From positions 1 to 64,000 of the forward strand of contig DATBNO010000039.1 of NCBI GenBank assembly GCA_036554285.1: a DNA stretch of 64,000 nucleotides. The letters run 5' to 3'. Source of the DNA: JADGGM01 sp025449955. Lineage in GTDB: Bacteria; Gemmatimonadota; Gemmatimonadetes; Gemmatimonadales; Gemmatimonadaceae. Of the stretch, positions 33,951 through 42,651 are shown in pieces. The notes under the pieces were generated by a model. It was not told where the DNA came from. It saw only the letters and a list, made by a program, of their open reading frames with translations, and ran no database searches. Positions within the stretch are counted from its first letter, which is position 1. The number at the start of each line of letters is the position of its first letter. The position numbers and the translations under genes are program-made.

Positions 33951-35435
33951 TCAGGGCTTCGCGATGCGGAAGTCCACGAAACCCGGATCGGGGCGTGTCG
34001 AGACGAGTTGTGCGCGCACGCGGTCGCCCACGTCGATGTTCGCCGGCGGATTCACGACCATGCCTTCGGCGGGCGGGCTGACGAGGCGCACGAACGTGCC
34101 CTTCTGCGAGGCGCCGGTCACGATCGCATCGAATGTCTCGCCGATGCGGCCGCCTAACATGACGGCGGCGGCTTGCTTGCGCGCGAGGCGCTCGACTTTG
34201 CGGGCGGCGTCTTCACGCTCGGTGCAGTGTTGGGCGAGTGTGTCGAGCGCCGCGTCGTCGTAGGGTGGGGGCGCATCGGCCACCGCGGCCTTGATGAGGC
34301 GCTGCATGACGAGATCGGCGTACCGTCGGTTAGGCGCAGTGGAATGCGTGTAGTCGGTGACGGCGAGCCCGAAGTGGCCCGTCGTCGTGCCGTCCGGCGG
34401 CGTGACGGTATAGATGCCGGGGCCGAGCAGTTTGACAATGGTGAGCGAGAGGTCGGGGAAGTGGTCGGGATCCGCGGCGCGACGACGCGCGAGGAATCCG
34501 GCGAGCGCTGCACTGTCGGGCGTGTCGGGCAACGTGTCGCCGGCATCATGCGCCACCTGCACGATGCGCGACCAACGCTCCGGCGACCGCACCACGCGCA
34601 GCAGCGCCGACCGGTTGCGCCCGGCGAGGTACCGACCCATGGCCATATTCGCCGCGATCATGAAGTCTTCGATCAGCAGGCGCGCCGCGTTGATGCGGAC
34701 GACCTTGAGGTCCGTCACGGTGCCGTTGGACATCACCGGGGTCGCCTCGATCGTTTCGAGCTCGAGCGCGCCGTGGAGCAGGCGATTCGCGCGGAGCCGT
34801 TGGGCGAGCGTGTGCTGCAGCGTCAACTGCTCGGCGAGCGCGCGATTTGCCGCGACGGCGGGCGGCGCGGCGCCGTGTCCCTCGAGCCAGTCGCCCGCGC
34901 TCGGATAGGCCAGTTGCGCGTGGTTGCGCACGAGCGCCGGGTATGCGTCACCGCGCGCTATGGTTCCGTCGGCAGCGACGTCGACCTCGATGACGATGGC
35001 GCGGCGGTCCGCATCGGCGCGCAGCGACGTGAGATCGTACGAGAGCGGCTCGGGCAGCATCGTGAACGTGCGCACCCCCGTGTAGACCGACGTCGCGTTC
35101 GCGTGCGCGGCGTGATCGAGCGGCGAGTCCTTGGGCACGAGCGCATCGACGTCCGCGATCGCGACGCGCAGGCGCACCACGTCGCCCTCCAGCGTCTCGG
35201 CGAATTCGATCTGGTCGAGATCGCGGGTGTCGTCGTTGTCGATGGACGACCAGAGCATCGCGCGCATGTCGCGCGCGCCGGCCGCGTCGTTAGGCGTCGG
35301 GTGGGCGACGATGCCGTCGAGTTGCTGGGCGGCGTCGGCCGGCACGTCCGGCGTGAAGCCGTTGTCGTGCATGTCTCGCCGCGCGGCTGCCGGCAAGTCG
35401 AAGGCCGCGCGGCGTGTCGTCGCTCCGGTCGTCAT
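33951..35435 (-). CDS. RNB-domain (RNase II family) ribonuclease, short form
   Basis: 494 aa from the ATG at 35435, coupled to the upstream Usp gene by an ATGA overlap; the longer frame is antisense-like. The RNB catalytic site is SIDNDDTRDLDQIEFAE, with the Asp cluster that holds Mg2+ (the last position is Gln, as in part of the family). Further conserved parts are DLTSLRADADRRAIVIEVDV, LLIEDFMIAANMAMGRYLA, and YTHSTAPNRRYADLVMQRLI, which contains the RNA-end-binding Tyr/Arg region. A C-terminal S1-like domain follows (FDAIVTGASQKGTFVRLVSPPAEG). The two N-terminal cold-shock domains of RNase II/R are missing (usual length 640-800). Predicted 3'-5' exoribonuclease. Confidence 0.87.
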   Translation of the reverse strand: MTTGATTRRAAFDLPAAARRDMHDNGFTPDVPADAAQQLDGIVAHPTPNDAAGARDMRAMLWSSIDNDDTRDLDQIEFAETLEGDVVRLRVAIADVDALVPKDSPLDHAAHANATSVYTGVRTFTMLPEPLSYDLTSLRADADRRAIVIEVDVAADGTIARGDAYPALVRNHAQLAYPSAGDWLEGHGAAPPAVAANRALAEQLTLQHTLAQRLRANRLLHGALELETIEATPVMSNGTVTDLKVVRINAARLLIEDFMIAANMAMGRYLAGRNRSALLRVVRSPERWSRIVQVAHDAGDTLPDTPDSAALAGFLARRRAADPDHFPDLSLTIVKLLGPGIYTVTPPDGTTTGHFGLAVTDYTHSTAPNRRYADLVMQRLIKAAVADAPPPYDDAALDTLAQHCTEREDAARKVERLARKQAAAVMLGGRIGETFDAIVTGASQKGTFVRLVSPPAEGMVVNPPANIDVGDRVRAQLVSTRPDPGFVDFRIAKP

Positions 35436-36358
35436 GCGGCGGGCCGCTCCTGGCCGACCGACGCCGCATCGATCGCGGGTTCGGTGACGACCAACACGGA
35501 GCATGACGCCCCGCGCACCACGCGGTCGGCTACGCTGCCGAGCAGCTGGCGGCGGACACCGGTGGCGCGGTGGCGGCCGAGGACGATGACGGTGGCGGAG
35601 AGCCGCTCGGCGGTGGCGAGGATTTCTCGCGCCGGATCGCCGTAGGCGACTTCGCCGCGCGTACGCGTGCTGTCGAGGCCCTTGGCCACCAGCTCGCGCA
35701 TCCACACGTTGGCGTCCTCGACGACGCCGACGCCTAACGCAGGGGGTTCCGGCGTGCCGGCCACCACGGCCGCCAACGACACCAGTCTGCCTAACATAGT
35801 TTCGCTTACCACGTGAAGTCCCGTGACGGCGGCGTCGAACTGCGCCGCGAGAAAGGTCGTCCACTGCTGCAGCGCCGGCGTCAGGCCGTCGTCGTCCATC
35901 GCCACGAGCACGGTCGCGCCTCTGGCCGCCAGCGGCTGGCGCGCCAACAACACCGGCGCCGGCGCGGTGCGCGCGACCCGCTCGGCGGTCGTGCCTAACG
36001 CATGGAGGGCGCTCGTGTCGCCGCCCGCACCGAGGACGACGAGATCGGCGTGATACGCGGCGGCCACCGCGGCGATCGCCTCGTCCGCGCGACCGTCGCG
36101 CAGCTCGAGGTGGCTCCGCTCGGGTCCGAGTATCGCGCCCAGCTCGCGCAACGACGCATCGGCGCCCGCGCGTGCCGTGCCGGCGAGCGTGTCACGCGAG
36201 GGGAATCGACTTCGCAGAAAACTCGGCGGCGCGGGCACGTCGACGGCGTGCACCAGCACCACGTCGGCTGTTGGCGCCAACTCGCGCGCCACCCAGCGCA
36301 CCGCGGCTTCCGACGGTGCGCTGAAATCCACACCCACCACGACCCGTTGCAACACCAT
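35432..36358 (-). CDS. Tandem universal stress protein (two Usp domains)
   Basis: 308 aa with two Usp folds. Domain 1 (VVVGVDFSAPSEAAVRWVA...VVLGAGGDTSALHALGTTAERVARTAPAPVLLAR) and domain 2 (VLVAMDDDGLTPALQQWTT...VIVLGRHRATGVRRQLLGSVADRVVRGASCSVLVV) both keep the G-x2-G-x9-G(S/T) ATP-binding pattern in near-canonical form. AGAGGT lies five bases before the ATG. It is coupled to the RNB nuclease downstream, which suggests a link between stress sensing and RNA turnover; that link is inference. Confidence 0.9.
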   Translation of the reverse strand: MVLQRVVVGVDFSAPSEAAVRWVARELAPTADVVLVHAVDVPAPPSFLRSRFPSRDTLAGTARAGADASLRELGAILGPERSHLELRDGRADEAIAAVAAAYHADLVVLGAGGDTSALHALGTTAERVARTAPAPVLLARQPLAARGATVLVAMDDDGLTPALQQWTTFLAAQFDAAVTGLHVVSETMLGRLVSLAAVVAGTPEPPALGVGVVEDANVWMRELVAKGLDSTRTRGEVAYGDPAREILATAERLSATVIVLGRHRATGVRRQLLGSVADRVVRGASCSVLVVTEPAIDAASVGQERPAA

Positions 36359-36419
36359 CGATACCTCTGTTGATGCGTCGAACTATTGCACGACAGTCAG
36401 GCGACTCGCCGTGCTGCCA

Positions 36420-37055
36420 TCACGACTCCGGACTCTGCACCTTGTAGACCGCCGCCGCGGCGGCGCCGCCCAACAGGCCCCCGACGATGTACAGCCATAC
36501 ATGGGACAGCGTGCCGCCGCCCGTGAGCATGCTCGCGATCGCCGGTCCGGTGCCTACCGCCGGATTGAATGCGCCGCCCGAGATTCCACCCGCGGCAAAC
36601 GCGCCTACCATGACCGTGAATCCGATTGCCAATCCGTAGTATGAGTTGCCCGACGTCTTGGGGTTCGTGGCGGTCTGCAGCACGACGAGGCACAGCGCGA
36701 ACGCGAACAGGAACTCGCAGACGAGCACCTGCAGCACACTGGCAGACGGCGCCGGCGCCACGACGAACGATTTGCCCATGATGAGATAGGAGACCAGCCC
36801 GGCGATGATTGCGCCCACGAGTTGCGCGATCCAGTACGGAATCACCTGCGACCCGCTGAGTTTTCCGCGCATCCACACGGCGAGCGTGACCGCGGGATTG
36901 TAGTGGCCTCCGGAGATATGGCCGCCCATGTACACCATGATCATGAGTGACGACCCGATCGCCAGCGGAGCGGCCGCGGTGCCGTTCAACACACTCAGGC
37001 ACACCGTGAGCACGAGAAAGAATGTGCCGATGCACTCCGTGAGATACGCAATCAT
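36420..37055 (-). CDS. Aquaporin (MIP family)
   Basis: 211 aa from the ATG at 37055, with GAGGAG about 6 bases upstream. Six hydrophobic helices with two half-helix loops, each with an NPA motif: GGHYNPAVTLAVWMRGKL and GGAFNPAVGTGPA. The N-terminal TECIGTFFLVLTVCL is the usual MIP start helix. In the first selectivity-filter region there is no bulky glyceroporin insertion, so water or small neutral solutes are likely. Transcribed alone. Confidence 0.9.
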   Translation of the reverse strand: MIAYLTECIGTFFLVLTVCLSVLNGTAAAPLAIGSSLMIMVYMGGHISGGHYNPAVTLAVWMRGKLSGSQVIPYWIAQLVGAIIAGLVSYLIMGKSFVVAPAPSASVLQVLVCEFLFAFALCLVVLQTATNPKTSGNSYYGLAIGFTVMVGAFAAGGISGGAFNPAVGTGPAIASMLTGGGTLSHVWLYIVGGLLGGAAAAAVYKVQSPES

Positions 37056-37555
37056 GTTGTGTCTCCTCGGTTGGCGGCTGGGAAAGTGTCGAGAGTAAGG
37101 CGGGGCAGCGGATATGCGGTGCGCCGGCGCCGGGTGCAGCGCACCTAACATAGCGTGGGGACCCTGCTGCCGCCGCCCGGATCGCGGGCCCCGCTACGCC
37201 TCGGGTCTCGCGCGTGGCTCTACTGTTGAGCTCGCTGCTCCGGTCCGTCTCCCCGAGGGAGGCGACGCGTGCGTCACGAGGCGTCGCGGACGATCGCGAC
37301 GGACCAGGCGTGGCGAATGTCGCCCAGCCTGTGGCGAAGCGAAGGGATTGCCGCGTAGCGAGCCGGTCTCGACGGCCTGGTGCACCCGGCAGCGTTAGGA
37401 ATGCGAGCCGCGCGGAGCACGGTCGATGCGAGGCGTGCGCTCGTCGACTTGACAGCCCTTCCAGAACGAGCATATCAGCATGCGCGCGCGATTGCGGGCG
37501 GATGCTCGGTCGAGCGCGAGACAGGTTCCCACTTCACTGCAGCGGGAGGTCCGTT
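37056..37555. other. 500-bp divergent intergenic region
   Basis: This is the longest gap in the window, between the aquaporin and the second S8 protease. No conserved peptide is visible in any frame, although an open frame runs into the protease gene. It holds one CCTAAC near 37143, one GTTAGG near 37394 and a candidate promoter near its right end. Confidence 0.55.
37449..37477 (+). promoter_or_regulatory. Candidate promoter for the S8 lipoprotein protease
   Basis: A perfect TTGACA (37449-37454) is followed after 16-17 bp by CATATC/ATATCA (37471-37477). It lies about 80 bp before the start codon at 37556. The -10 is weak. Confidence 0.4.
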
Positions 37556-38929
37556 ATGCGAATGGTTCCCCGTCACGTGCGCCTCGTTACCGTCGTGATT
37601 GCCGCCGCCGGCGCGGTGGCGTGTAGTGACTCTCCAACCGCGCCGGGACACGGCTCACGGATCAGCGCGGACCTCACCTCGGGTGGCGCCCACCGCAACG
37701 TGATCATCATGAAGGATGGCGCGACGACGATGGCCGCGTTGACCGCGCAAGTTCAATCGTTAGGCGGCCAGATCGTCCGCACGCAGCCCGACATCAGCGT
37801 GGTCACCGTGAGCGGTCTGAGCGATGCGGCCGCCGCGGTGATCGCCAATCGCAGCGACGTCGATGGTGTGCAGCAGGACAGCGCCATTGCCATGCTCCCG
37901 CCGCGCGAGCAAATGATCGGCCAGCCGATCACGGCGCAAACCGATCAAAGCGGCGCCTTCTTCTTCCCGGCGTTCCAGTGGAACATGCGGCAGATCAAGG
38001 CCGACAAGGCGTGGCTGGTGACGAGTCAGGGCAAGGGCGCGCTCGTGTGCGTGCTCGACACGGGTATCGATCCCCATCACATCGACCTGCAGGGCAAGAT
38101 CGATCTCGGCATCAGTACGTCGTTCGTGGCCACCGAGCCCGACATCATCGATCACAACTTCCACGGCACGTTCGTCTCGACACTGATTTCGTCTAACGGG
38201 CTGGGCATCGCGTCCGTCGCGCCCGACGCGGAGTTATGCATGATCAAGGTGCTGAATGCGAACGGGCAGGGCAACTTCTCCGATCTCATCGCCGGTATCA
38301 TGTACGCGGCGCATCAGAAGGCCGACGTGATCAACATGAGCCTCGGTGCGTACATCACGATTCAGACCAAGGCCGACGTGCAGCTCGTGGTGGCGCTGCA
38401 GCGTGCGATCAGCTTCGCGATTCATCATGGTGTGGTGCCGGTGGCCGCCGCGGGCAACAACGCGGTGAACCTGGCGACTGACGATCCTCGCAACATCTCG
38501 ATCCCCGCGCAGCTGTTGGGTGTGATCGACGTCGGCGCGACGGCGCCGGTCAATCAAATGAACTTCGATCAGATCGCGTCATACTCGAACGTCGGGTTCC
38601 CCGGCGTGCTCGTGTTTGCGCCGGGCGGTGATCTCGTGGCCGGCGGCGTGGTGCCCGACCTCATCCTGTCTGCGTGCGCTGGTAGTGCCGTGCCGTCGTG
38701 TGCGGGCGAGAACTCGTACGTCTTCGGCGCCGGCACCAGCTTCGCGTCGCCGCACGTGGCGGGCGAAGCCGCCGTCATTGGCTCCGACTTCAAGCATGAT
38801 CCCAAGGTGGACAAGATCGAGGCGTGCATCACGTTGACGAGCGATCATCCGACGGGCCGGTTCATCGATCCGTTGTACGGGTTCGGCCGCATCGACGTGC
38901 TGAACGCCGCCATCTGCATGAAGCATTGA
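37556..38929 (+). CDS. S8 subtilisin-like protease, probable lipoprotein
   Basis: 457 aa from the ATG at 37556, with GGGAGG 6 bases upstream. The signal VTVVIAAAGAVAC-SDS is a lipobox-type cleavage site. An inhibitor-I9-like prodomain follows (HRNVIIMKDGATTMAALTAQVQSLGGQIVRTQPDISVVTVSGL...VDGVQQDSAIAM). The catalytic domain has Asp in GALVCVLDTGIDPHH, His in HNFHGTFVSTLI, the oxyanion Asn in VPVAAAGNNAVNLA and Ser in GAGTSFASPHVAGEA. A complete, likely active protease tethered in the envelope. It is smaller than the S8 gene at 17.9 kb and lacks that protein's Ig-like domain. Confidence 0.9.
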   Translation: MRMVPRHVRLVTVVIAAAGAVACSDSPTAPGHGSRISADLTSGGAHRNVIIMKDGATTMAALTAQVQSLGGQIVRTQPDISVVTVSGLSDAAAAVIANRSDVDGVQQDSAIAMLPPREQMIGQPITAQTDQSGAFFFPAFQWNMRQIKADKAWLVTSQGKGALVCVLDTGIDPHHIDLQGKIDLGISTSFVATEPDIIDHNFHGTFVSTLISSNGLGIASVAPDAELCMIKVLNANGQGNFSDLIAGIMYAAHQKADVINMSLGAYITIQTKADVQLVVALQRAISFAIHHGVVPVAAAGNNAVNLATDDPRNISIPAQLLGVIDVGATAPVNQMNFDQIASYSNVGFPGVLVFAPGGDLVAGGVVPDLILSACAGSAVPSCAGENSYVFGAGTSFASPHVAGEAAVIGSDFKHDPKVDKIEACITLTSDHPTGRFIDPLYGFGRIDVLNAAICMKH

Positions 38930-38965
38930 TCGCAGCCGCGTACGCCTAACGGAACAGATGGGATG

Positions 38966-39010
38966 AAAAACCACGGGACATGGGCTCTCCTCGGCGAGAG
39001 CCACATGCCC
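38966..39010 (-). terminator. Intrinsic terminator for the minus-strand gene at 39077
   Basis: Arms 38975-38989 and 38996-39010 form a long stem (GGCTCTC/GAGAGCC perfect near the loop, extended with two bulges). On the minus strand it is followed by TTTTT (38966-38970 complement). It lies between convergent genes. Confidence 0.6.
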
Positions 39011-39076
39011 CATGGGTCCTACGCACACCCCGCGGCCCCGCCCGAAGTGGCTGGGGCCCCGGCTGGTGTGACGGTC

Positions 39077-39637
39077 TTACGGTTTGGCCGTGCTCCAGAA
39101 CGTGGCTCGCAGCACGGAGTGCTCGAGCAGATTCGTTTCCGCGTCCAAGCGGCCCAAGGCACGGATCACGGCCAGCGTCGCCCACGCCTCGGCCTCGAGC
39201 CCTTCGTCGTTCTCCCACATCAGCTCGCGTGTCACGTAGCCGTGGAGGCGCGCCCGCGAGGGCCCATCGAGATCGCGCTGCACCGCCTGCAGAGCAGCGA
39301 GAAAGACGCGCTCTGCGCCTAACCAGCGGGCGACCAGGCGACGCTGCTCGCCCGCCGCGCCCGACACGAGGGCGATGCGCGCGCCGGTGAGCATCAAGCG
39401 GAGGACGCGGCGCTGTGCGTCGCTCAGCTCGCGCAGGCTCGCGTCGAAGCGCGTGAGTCGCGTCCCGCCAGGGTTTCCGGACTCGAGCGTGAGCGCCGGG
39501 CGCTCCGGCTCGTGCTGCTGTTCTGGCCACATAGTTGTCGTGGGGATCAGACTCCGGCGGCCGATCGCGGGACCGACTGAATCGCGATGCTCGGCATGTA
39601 TGCCGGAAAATTGGAACCGCTCCGCCAGGGTGCTCAT
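39077..39637 (-). CDS. Hypothetical helical protein
   Basis: 186 aa from the ATG at 39637 (GGGAG upstream); an earlier in-frame start adds a Cys-rich stretch with no support. Not recognised. The first 60 residues look disordered. The rest is helical (LSDAQRRVLRLMLTGARIALVSGAAGEQRRLVARWLGAERVFLAALQAVQRDLDGPSRARLHGYVTRELMWENDEGLEAEAWATLAVIRAL). No signal peptide or membrane helix. It stands alone between an S8 protease and the sensor-kinase locus, and ends in an intrinsic terminator. Confidence 0.6.
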   Translation of the reverse strand: MSTLAERFQFSGIHAEHRDSVGPAIGRRSLIPTTTMWPEQQHEPERPALTLESGNPGGTRLTRFDASLRELSDAQRRVLRLMLTGARIALVSGAAGEQRRLVARWLGAERVFLAALQAVQRDLDGPSRARLHGYVTRELMWENDEGLEAEAWATLAVIRALGRLDAETNLLEHSVLRATFWSTAKP

Positions 39638-39868
39638 CGTGACATCTCCCGAGTCGCCTGCGTCGTCGCACACCGTCCGTTCGCGGTCACAAGAAGCAAT
39701 GACGACGAGAGTCGCGCAAGCTGCCAAATTGCCTAGCGCGAAGAACTAGGGAAAACCCTAGTTGCCCCGCCGTCGATTTCACGTTAGGAGTTGTGCTGCG
39801 TCTTGAAATGACCGCGGTCGAGCGCGCGTTCAATCGTGCACCGACCACTTCCACATGCCGGAGGACTT

Positions 39869-40195
39869 ATGGCGTCGCGCCCCGATGATCACGTGCTGCA
39901 GCACCGCATCTCACTCGAGCAGGCAAAACAGTTCGTGCGCAACCACGAGCGAACCGCGGCGCCGGGCAGCGAGCGGTGCGGGTATTTCTCTCGCGGAATT
40001 CTGGATGAGATTCTGGCGCATCCGGGCTGCGCCGGCATTCGCTTCTATCACGGCCGCGATGCGAACGGCAAGTCGGCGATCGTGCTGATCGGCGTCACCA
40101 AAGAGAAGCTCGACATCACCGACGGGCCGATCGCGGAGAATCATCAGCCGTGTCCGCCCGAGTGCGGCGGGTCCCAGTTAGGCTCGGGCGGCTGA
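39869..40195 (+). CDS. Small hypothetical protein heading the two-component locus
   Basis: 108 aa from the ATG at 39869, GGAGG 4 bases upstream. Not recognised. Soluble, with a beta-strand pair (CAGIRFYHGRDANGKSAIVLIGVTKEKLDI) and a C-terminal Cys-Pro-Pro-Glu-Cys (CPPEC) motif that could bind metal or form a disulfide. It is followed after 6 bp by a membrane protein, then by a kinase and regulator on the same strand, so it is probably the first gene of that operon. Confidence 0.65.
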   Translation: MASRPDDHVLQHRISLEQAKQFVRNHERTAAPGSERCGYFSRGILDEILAHPGCAGIRFYHGRDANGKSAIVLIGVTKEKLDITDGPIAENHQPCPPECGGSQLGSGG

Positions 40196-40201
40196 GCGCT
40201 G

Positions 40202-40867
40202 GTGGACAAGCTGGCGATCGTCGCCGAGCTCTTGCCGGTGTTCGCGGCGCTGGCCGTGGGCCGGCGATTGTCGCGGCCATCACGCCTCATCGCCATCTTG
40301 TTCGTGCTGTGGTTTTGCGAAGACATGGCGCAGCAGGTGCTCATCCACCTGCATCACAACAACAATTGGCTCCTGCACCTGACGATGCCCGTCGAGGCAG
40401 CGCTGCTGTTGTGGGCGTTTTCGCTCTGGCAGGACAGCCAGGTGGCGCGTCGGGCCATTCTGCTGGCTGTCCCGATTTACGTGGTGGTGTGGCTCGTGTT
40501 GCAGGTATTCGTCGAATCGCTCGACCGGCTCAGCCAGTACGCCGGACCGATGAGTTATCTCCTCGTGTTGGCCGTGGCCGCGTTCACGCTCGTGTCCAAG
40601 TCCGCGCGCGCCGTGTCGCCGGGGTGGCGGCAGCCGTGGTTCTGGATTTCGGCGGGCATGATCATCGACATGGGCAGTCAAGTCGCGCTGAATCCGATCG
40701 CAAACATTTTGATCGCGACGCACCAGCGAAGCTTCGCGATCTTCCAGGCGTTCGGCGCCGTGAGTATTCTCTCGTATTCGCTGACGACGTGGGGAATTCT
40801 TTGCGAACGGCGTCACCCGAGCTCTGGTGGGTCTTCGTCGCTGCCGCGCTGGCAGCTGGAATCCTGA
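40202..40867 (+). CDS. Polytopic membrane protein, probable sensor partner of the adjacent kinase
   Basis: 221 aa from a GTG start. About six membrane helices (IVAELLPVFAALAVG, LIAILFVLWFCEDMAQQVLI, LTMPVEAALLLWAFSLW, AILLAVPIYVVVWLVLQVFV, YLLVLAVAAFTLVS, FAIFQAFGAVSILSYSLTTWGIL). Not a named family to my knowledge. Its last 67 bases overlap the histidine kinase gene in a different frame. The kinase itself has only one membrane helix, so this protein probably supplies the membrane sensor. That role is inferred from position only. Confidence 0.7.
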   Translation: MDKLAIVAELLPVFAALAVGRRLSRPSRLIAILFVLWFCEDMAQQVLIHLHHNNNWLLHLTMPVEAALLLWAFSLWQDSQVARRAILLAVPIYVVVWLVLQVFVESLDRLSQYAGPMSYLLVLAVAAFTLVSKSARAVSPGWRQPWFWISAGMIIDMGSQVALNPIANILIATHQRSFAIFQAFGAVSILSYSLTTWGILCERRHPSSGGSSSLPRWQLES

Positions 40868-41589
40868 CCGCGGCCATCGTGACGTCGATCGTCGTGCAGC
40901 AGCGGCGATATCTGACGGCGACGAGGTCGTTGAGCGGCAAGCTGCTCGCGGCGCAGGAAGAGGAGCGCGCGCGCATCGCCCGCGAGTTGCACGACGATGT
41001 GATTCAGCGCGTCGCGCTGCTCGGCCAATCGCTCGATGAGTTGGCGACGTTCTCGCACGACGGCGACAAGCAATTCGAGCGTCGCGTGCGGGGGCTGCGC
41101 GCCGAGCTCGTCGATTTTGCCGACGAGATTCGTTCGCTCGCGCACCGCATGCATCCGCCCGTACTCGACCACCTCGGATTGCCCGCGGCGCTGTCGACCT
41201 TGGCGGGCGAGATATGGTCTACGTCGCGGCTCCGCGTCGGGTTGGATCTCGATCGAAGTCCTGTCGAAATGCCGCCGGCCGTGGCGGCGGGTCTCTATCG
41301 CATTGCGCAGGAATCTCTGCGCAACGTGGTGAAGCACGCGGGCGCGTCGACGGCGATGATGCGTCTGGCACACGTCGACGGCGGCGTGCAACTCGTCGTG
41401 GAAGACAACGGGTCCGGATTCGACACCGCGGCGCCGCGCGGCGCGTTCGTCAACGGCGGATCGGGCATCGGGCTCACGAGCATCACCGAGCGCGCACGCC
41501 AGTTCGGCGGACGCGTGGCGATTCACTCGCGTCCCGGCGCCGGGACGCGCGTCGTGGCCTGGATTCCGTTAGGCAAGGACCAGGCGTGA
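40801..41589 (+). CDS. NarL-type sensor histidine kinase (HisKA_3)
   Basis: 262 aa from a TTG at 40801 with GGGGA 5 bases upstream; the frame continues open for 650 bases upstream but that part is a shadow of other genes. One membrane helix at residues 9-32. The dimerisation box has the phospho-acceptor in EEERARIARELHDDVIQRVALLGQ (His64). The ATPase domain keeps the N box (YRIAQESLRNVVKHAGAS), G1 (DNGSGFD) and G2 (GSGIGLTSITERARQFGG). The stop overlaps the start of the response regulator (GTGA). Confidence 0.88.
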   Translation: MRTASPELWWVFVAAALAAGILTAAIVTSIVVQQRRYLTATRSLSGKLLAAQEEERARIARELHDDVIQRVALLGQSLDELATFSHDGDKQFERRVRGLRAELVDFADEIRSLAHRMHPPVLDHLGLPAALSTLAGEIWSTSRLRVGLDLDRSPVEMPPAVAAGLYRIAQESLRNVVKHAGASTAMMRLAHVDGGVQLVVEDNGSGFDTAAPRGAFVNGGSGIGLTSITERARQFGGRVAIHSRPGAGTRVVAWIPLGKDQA

Positions 41590-42236
41590 CCGCGCGGCCG
41601 CGCCTCATGCTCGCCGACGATCACTCGCTCTTGTGCGAGGGATTGCGCGGCCTGCTCGAGCCCGACAACGAAGTCATCGGCGTCGTGCACGATGGCCGCG
41701 ATGTCGTGGCGGAAGTGGAGCGTCTCGAGCCCGACCTCGTGCTGCTCGACATTTCGCTCCCCGGCAAGGACGGCCTAACGCTGGCGCGCGAGCTGCGGGA
41801 GCGCCGCCCCTCGCAACGGATCATGATCCTCACGATGCACGCCGAGCGCCTCTACGCCGACGAGGCGCTCCGTGCCGGTGCGCGCGCCTACGTGCTCAAG
41901 CTGGCGTCGGGATCCGAGCTCCGATTCGCCGTTTCCGAGGTGCTGGCCGGCCGCACGTACATCACGCCGCTCCTCGCGTCCGCTGCGGGTCCTTCGGGCG
42001 CGCCGGCCCAGAACGACGCCGGCGCTTCGTTGGCGACTGACGGTCCACCGCTCACCGCACGCCAGCTCGAGGTGCTGCGTCTCGTGGGGCGGGGACTTAC
42101 GACGCTCGAGGTGGCGCACGAGTTGGGCGTCAGCGAAAAAGCCGTCGAGTTCCACAAGGCGCGGATCAAGAAGGCGCTCGGCTTGAGCAGCAACGCCGCA
42201 CTCATGCGCTATGCGGTGGCGCACAACATCGTGTAG
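41586..42236 (+). CDS. LuxR/NarL-family response regulator
   Basis: 216 aa from the GTG at 41586, overlapping the kinase stop. Receiver domain with acidic pocket LMLADDHSLL, phospho-acceptor LVLLDISLPG (Asp55) and Lys in AYVLKLASGS. The C-terminal LuxR helix-turn-helix is LTARQLEVLRLVGRGLTTLEVAHELGVSEKAVEFHKARIKKALGLSSNAALMRYAV. It is clearly the cognate partner of the kinase. Targets cannot be seen; the downstream small membrane protein and CPBP protease are possible ones. Confidence 0.93.
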   Translation: MTARPRLMLADDHSLLCEGLRGLLEPDNEVIGVVHDGRDVVAEVERLEPDLVLLDISLPGKDGLTLARELRERRPSQRIMILTMHAERLYADEALRAGARAYVLKLASGSELRFAVSEVLAGRTYITPLLASAAGPSGAPAQNDAGASLATDGPPLTARQLEVLRLVGRGLTTLEVAHELGVSEKAVEFHKARIKKALGLSSNAALMRYAVAHNIV

Positions 42237-42363
42237 CTGTCCGAAGGACGTGAGTCAGGTGGCGGACCCCTTTCCTTTCCCGGAGCGTCCGCACAATTTC
42301 ACAAGCGGGTTGCGCGGACGGTCCGCGCCAGTCACCCAACCTGTCTGAACTTTGGGAGGCGCT

Positions 42364-42585
42364 GTGCTCTGGCCCCTGGTCGCCGTTTTTGCTCTTGGTG
42401 CGTGCGTGATCGTGTTTGCGTTTGCGTTGGCCGTTGGATTGCGCAAGTTCGCGCCGGGGGTGCTGTTGTTCGTCGTCGGCGTGCTCTTGATTGGCGGCGC
42501 GGTGATGAAGGGCAAGCACATCGCCGATTCGCGCCACGGCGTGACGGTGTACGAAGCACCGGAGCTCGAGCACCCGGCACGTTAG
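42364..42585 (+). CDS. Small two-helix membrane protein
   Basis: 73 aa from a GTG at 42364 (GGGAGG 4 bases upstream). Two hydrophobic helices (PLVAVFALGACVIVFAFALAVGL and GVLLFVVGVLLIGGAVMKG) followed by a short polar tail. Not recognised. 127 bp after the response regulator on the same strand. Confidence 0.6.
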   Translation: MLWPLVAVFALGACVIVFAFALAVGLRKFAPGVLLFVVGVLLIGGAVMKGKHIADSRHGVTVYEAPELEHPAR

Positions 42586-42651
42586 CTCGCACGCTACAAC
42601 CAGCGGGCGCCGCACGATCCTAGCGGCGGTCGATTCTCTCCTTCGTTCCCC

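Noticed and set aside
34173..35645. 490-aa antisense frame over the RNB nuclease
   Set aside because: Arg-rich shadow; the nuclease catalytic motifs are on the minus strand.
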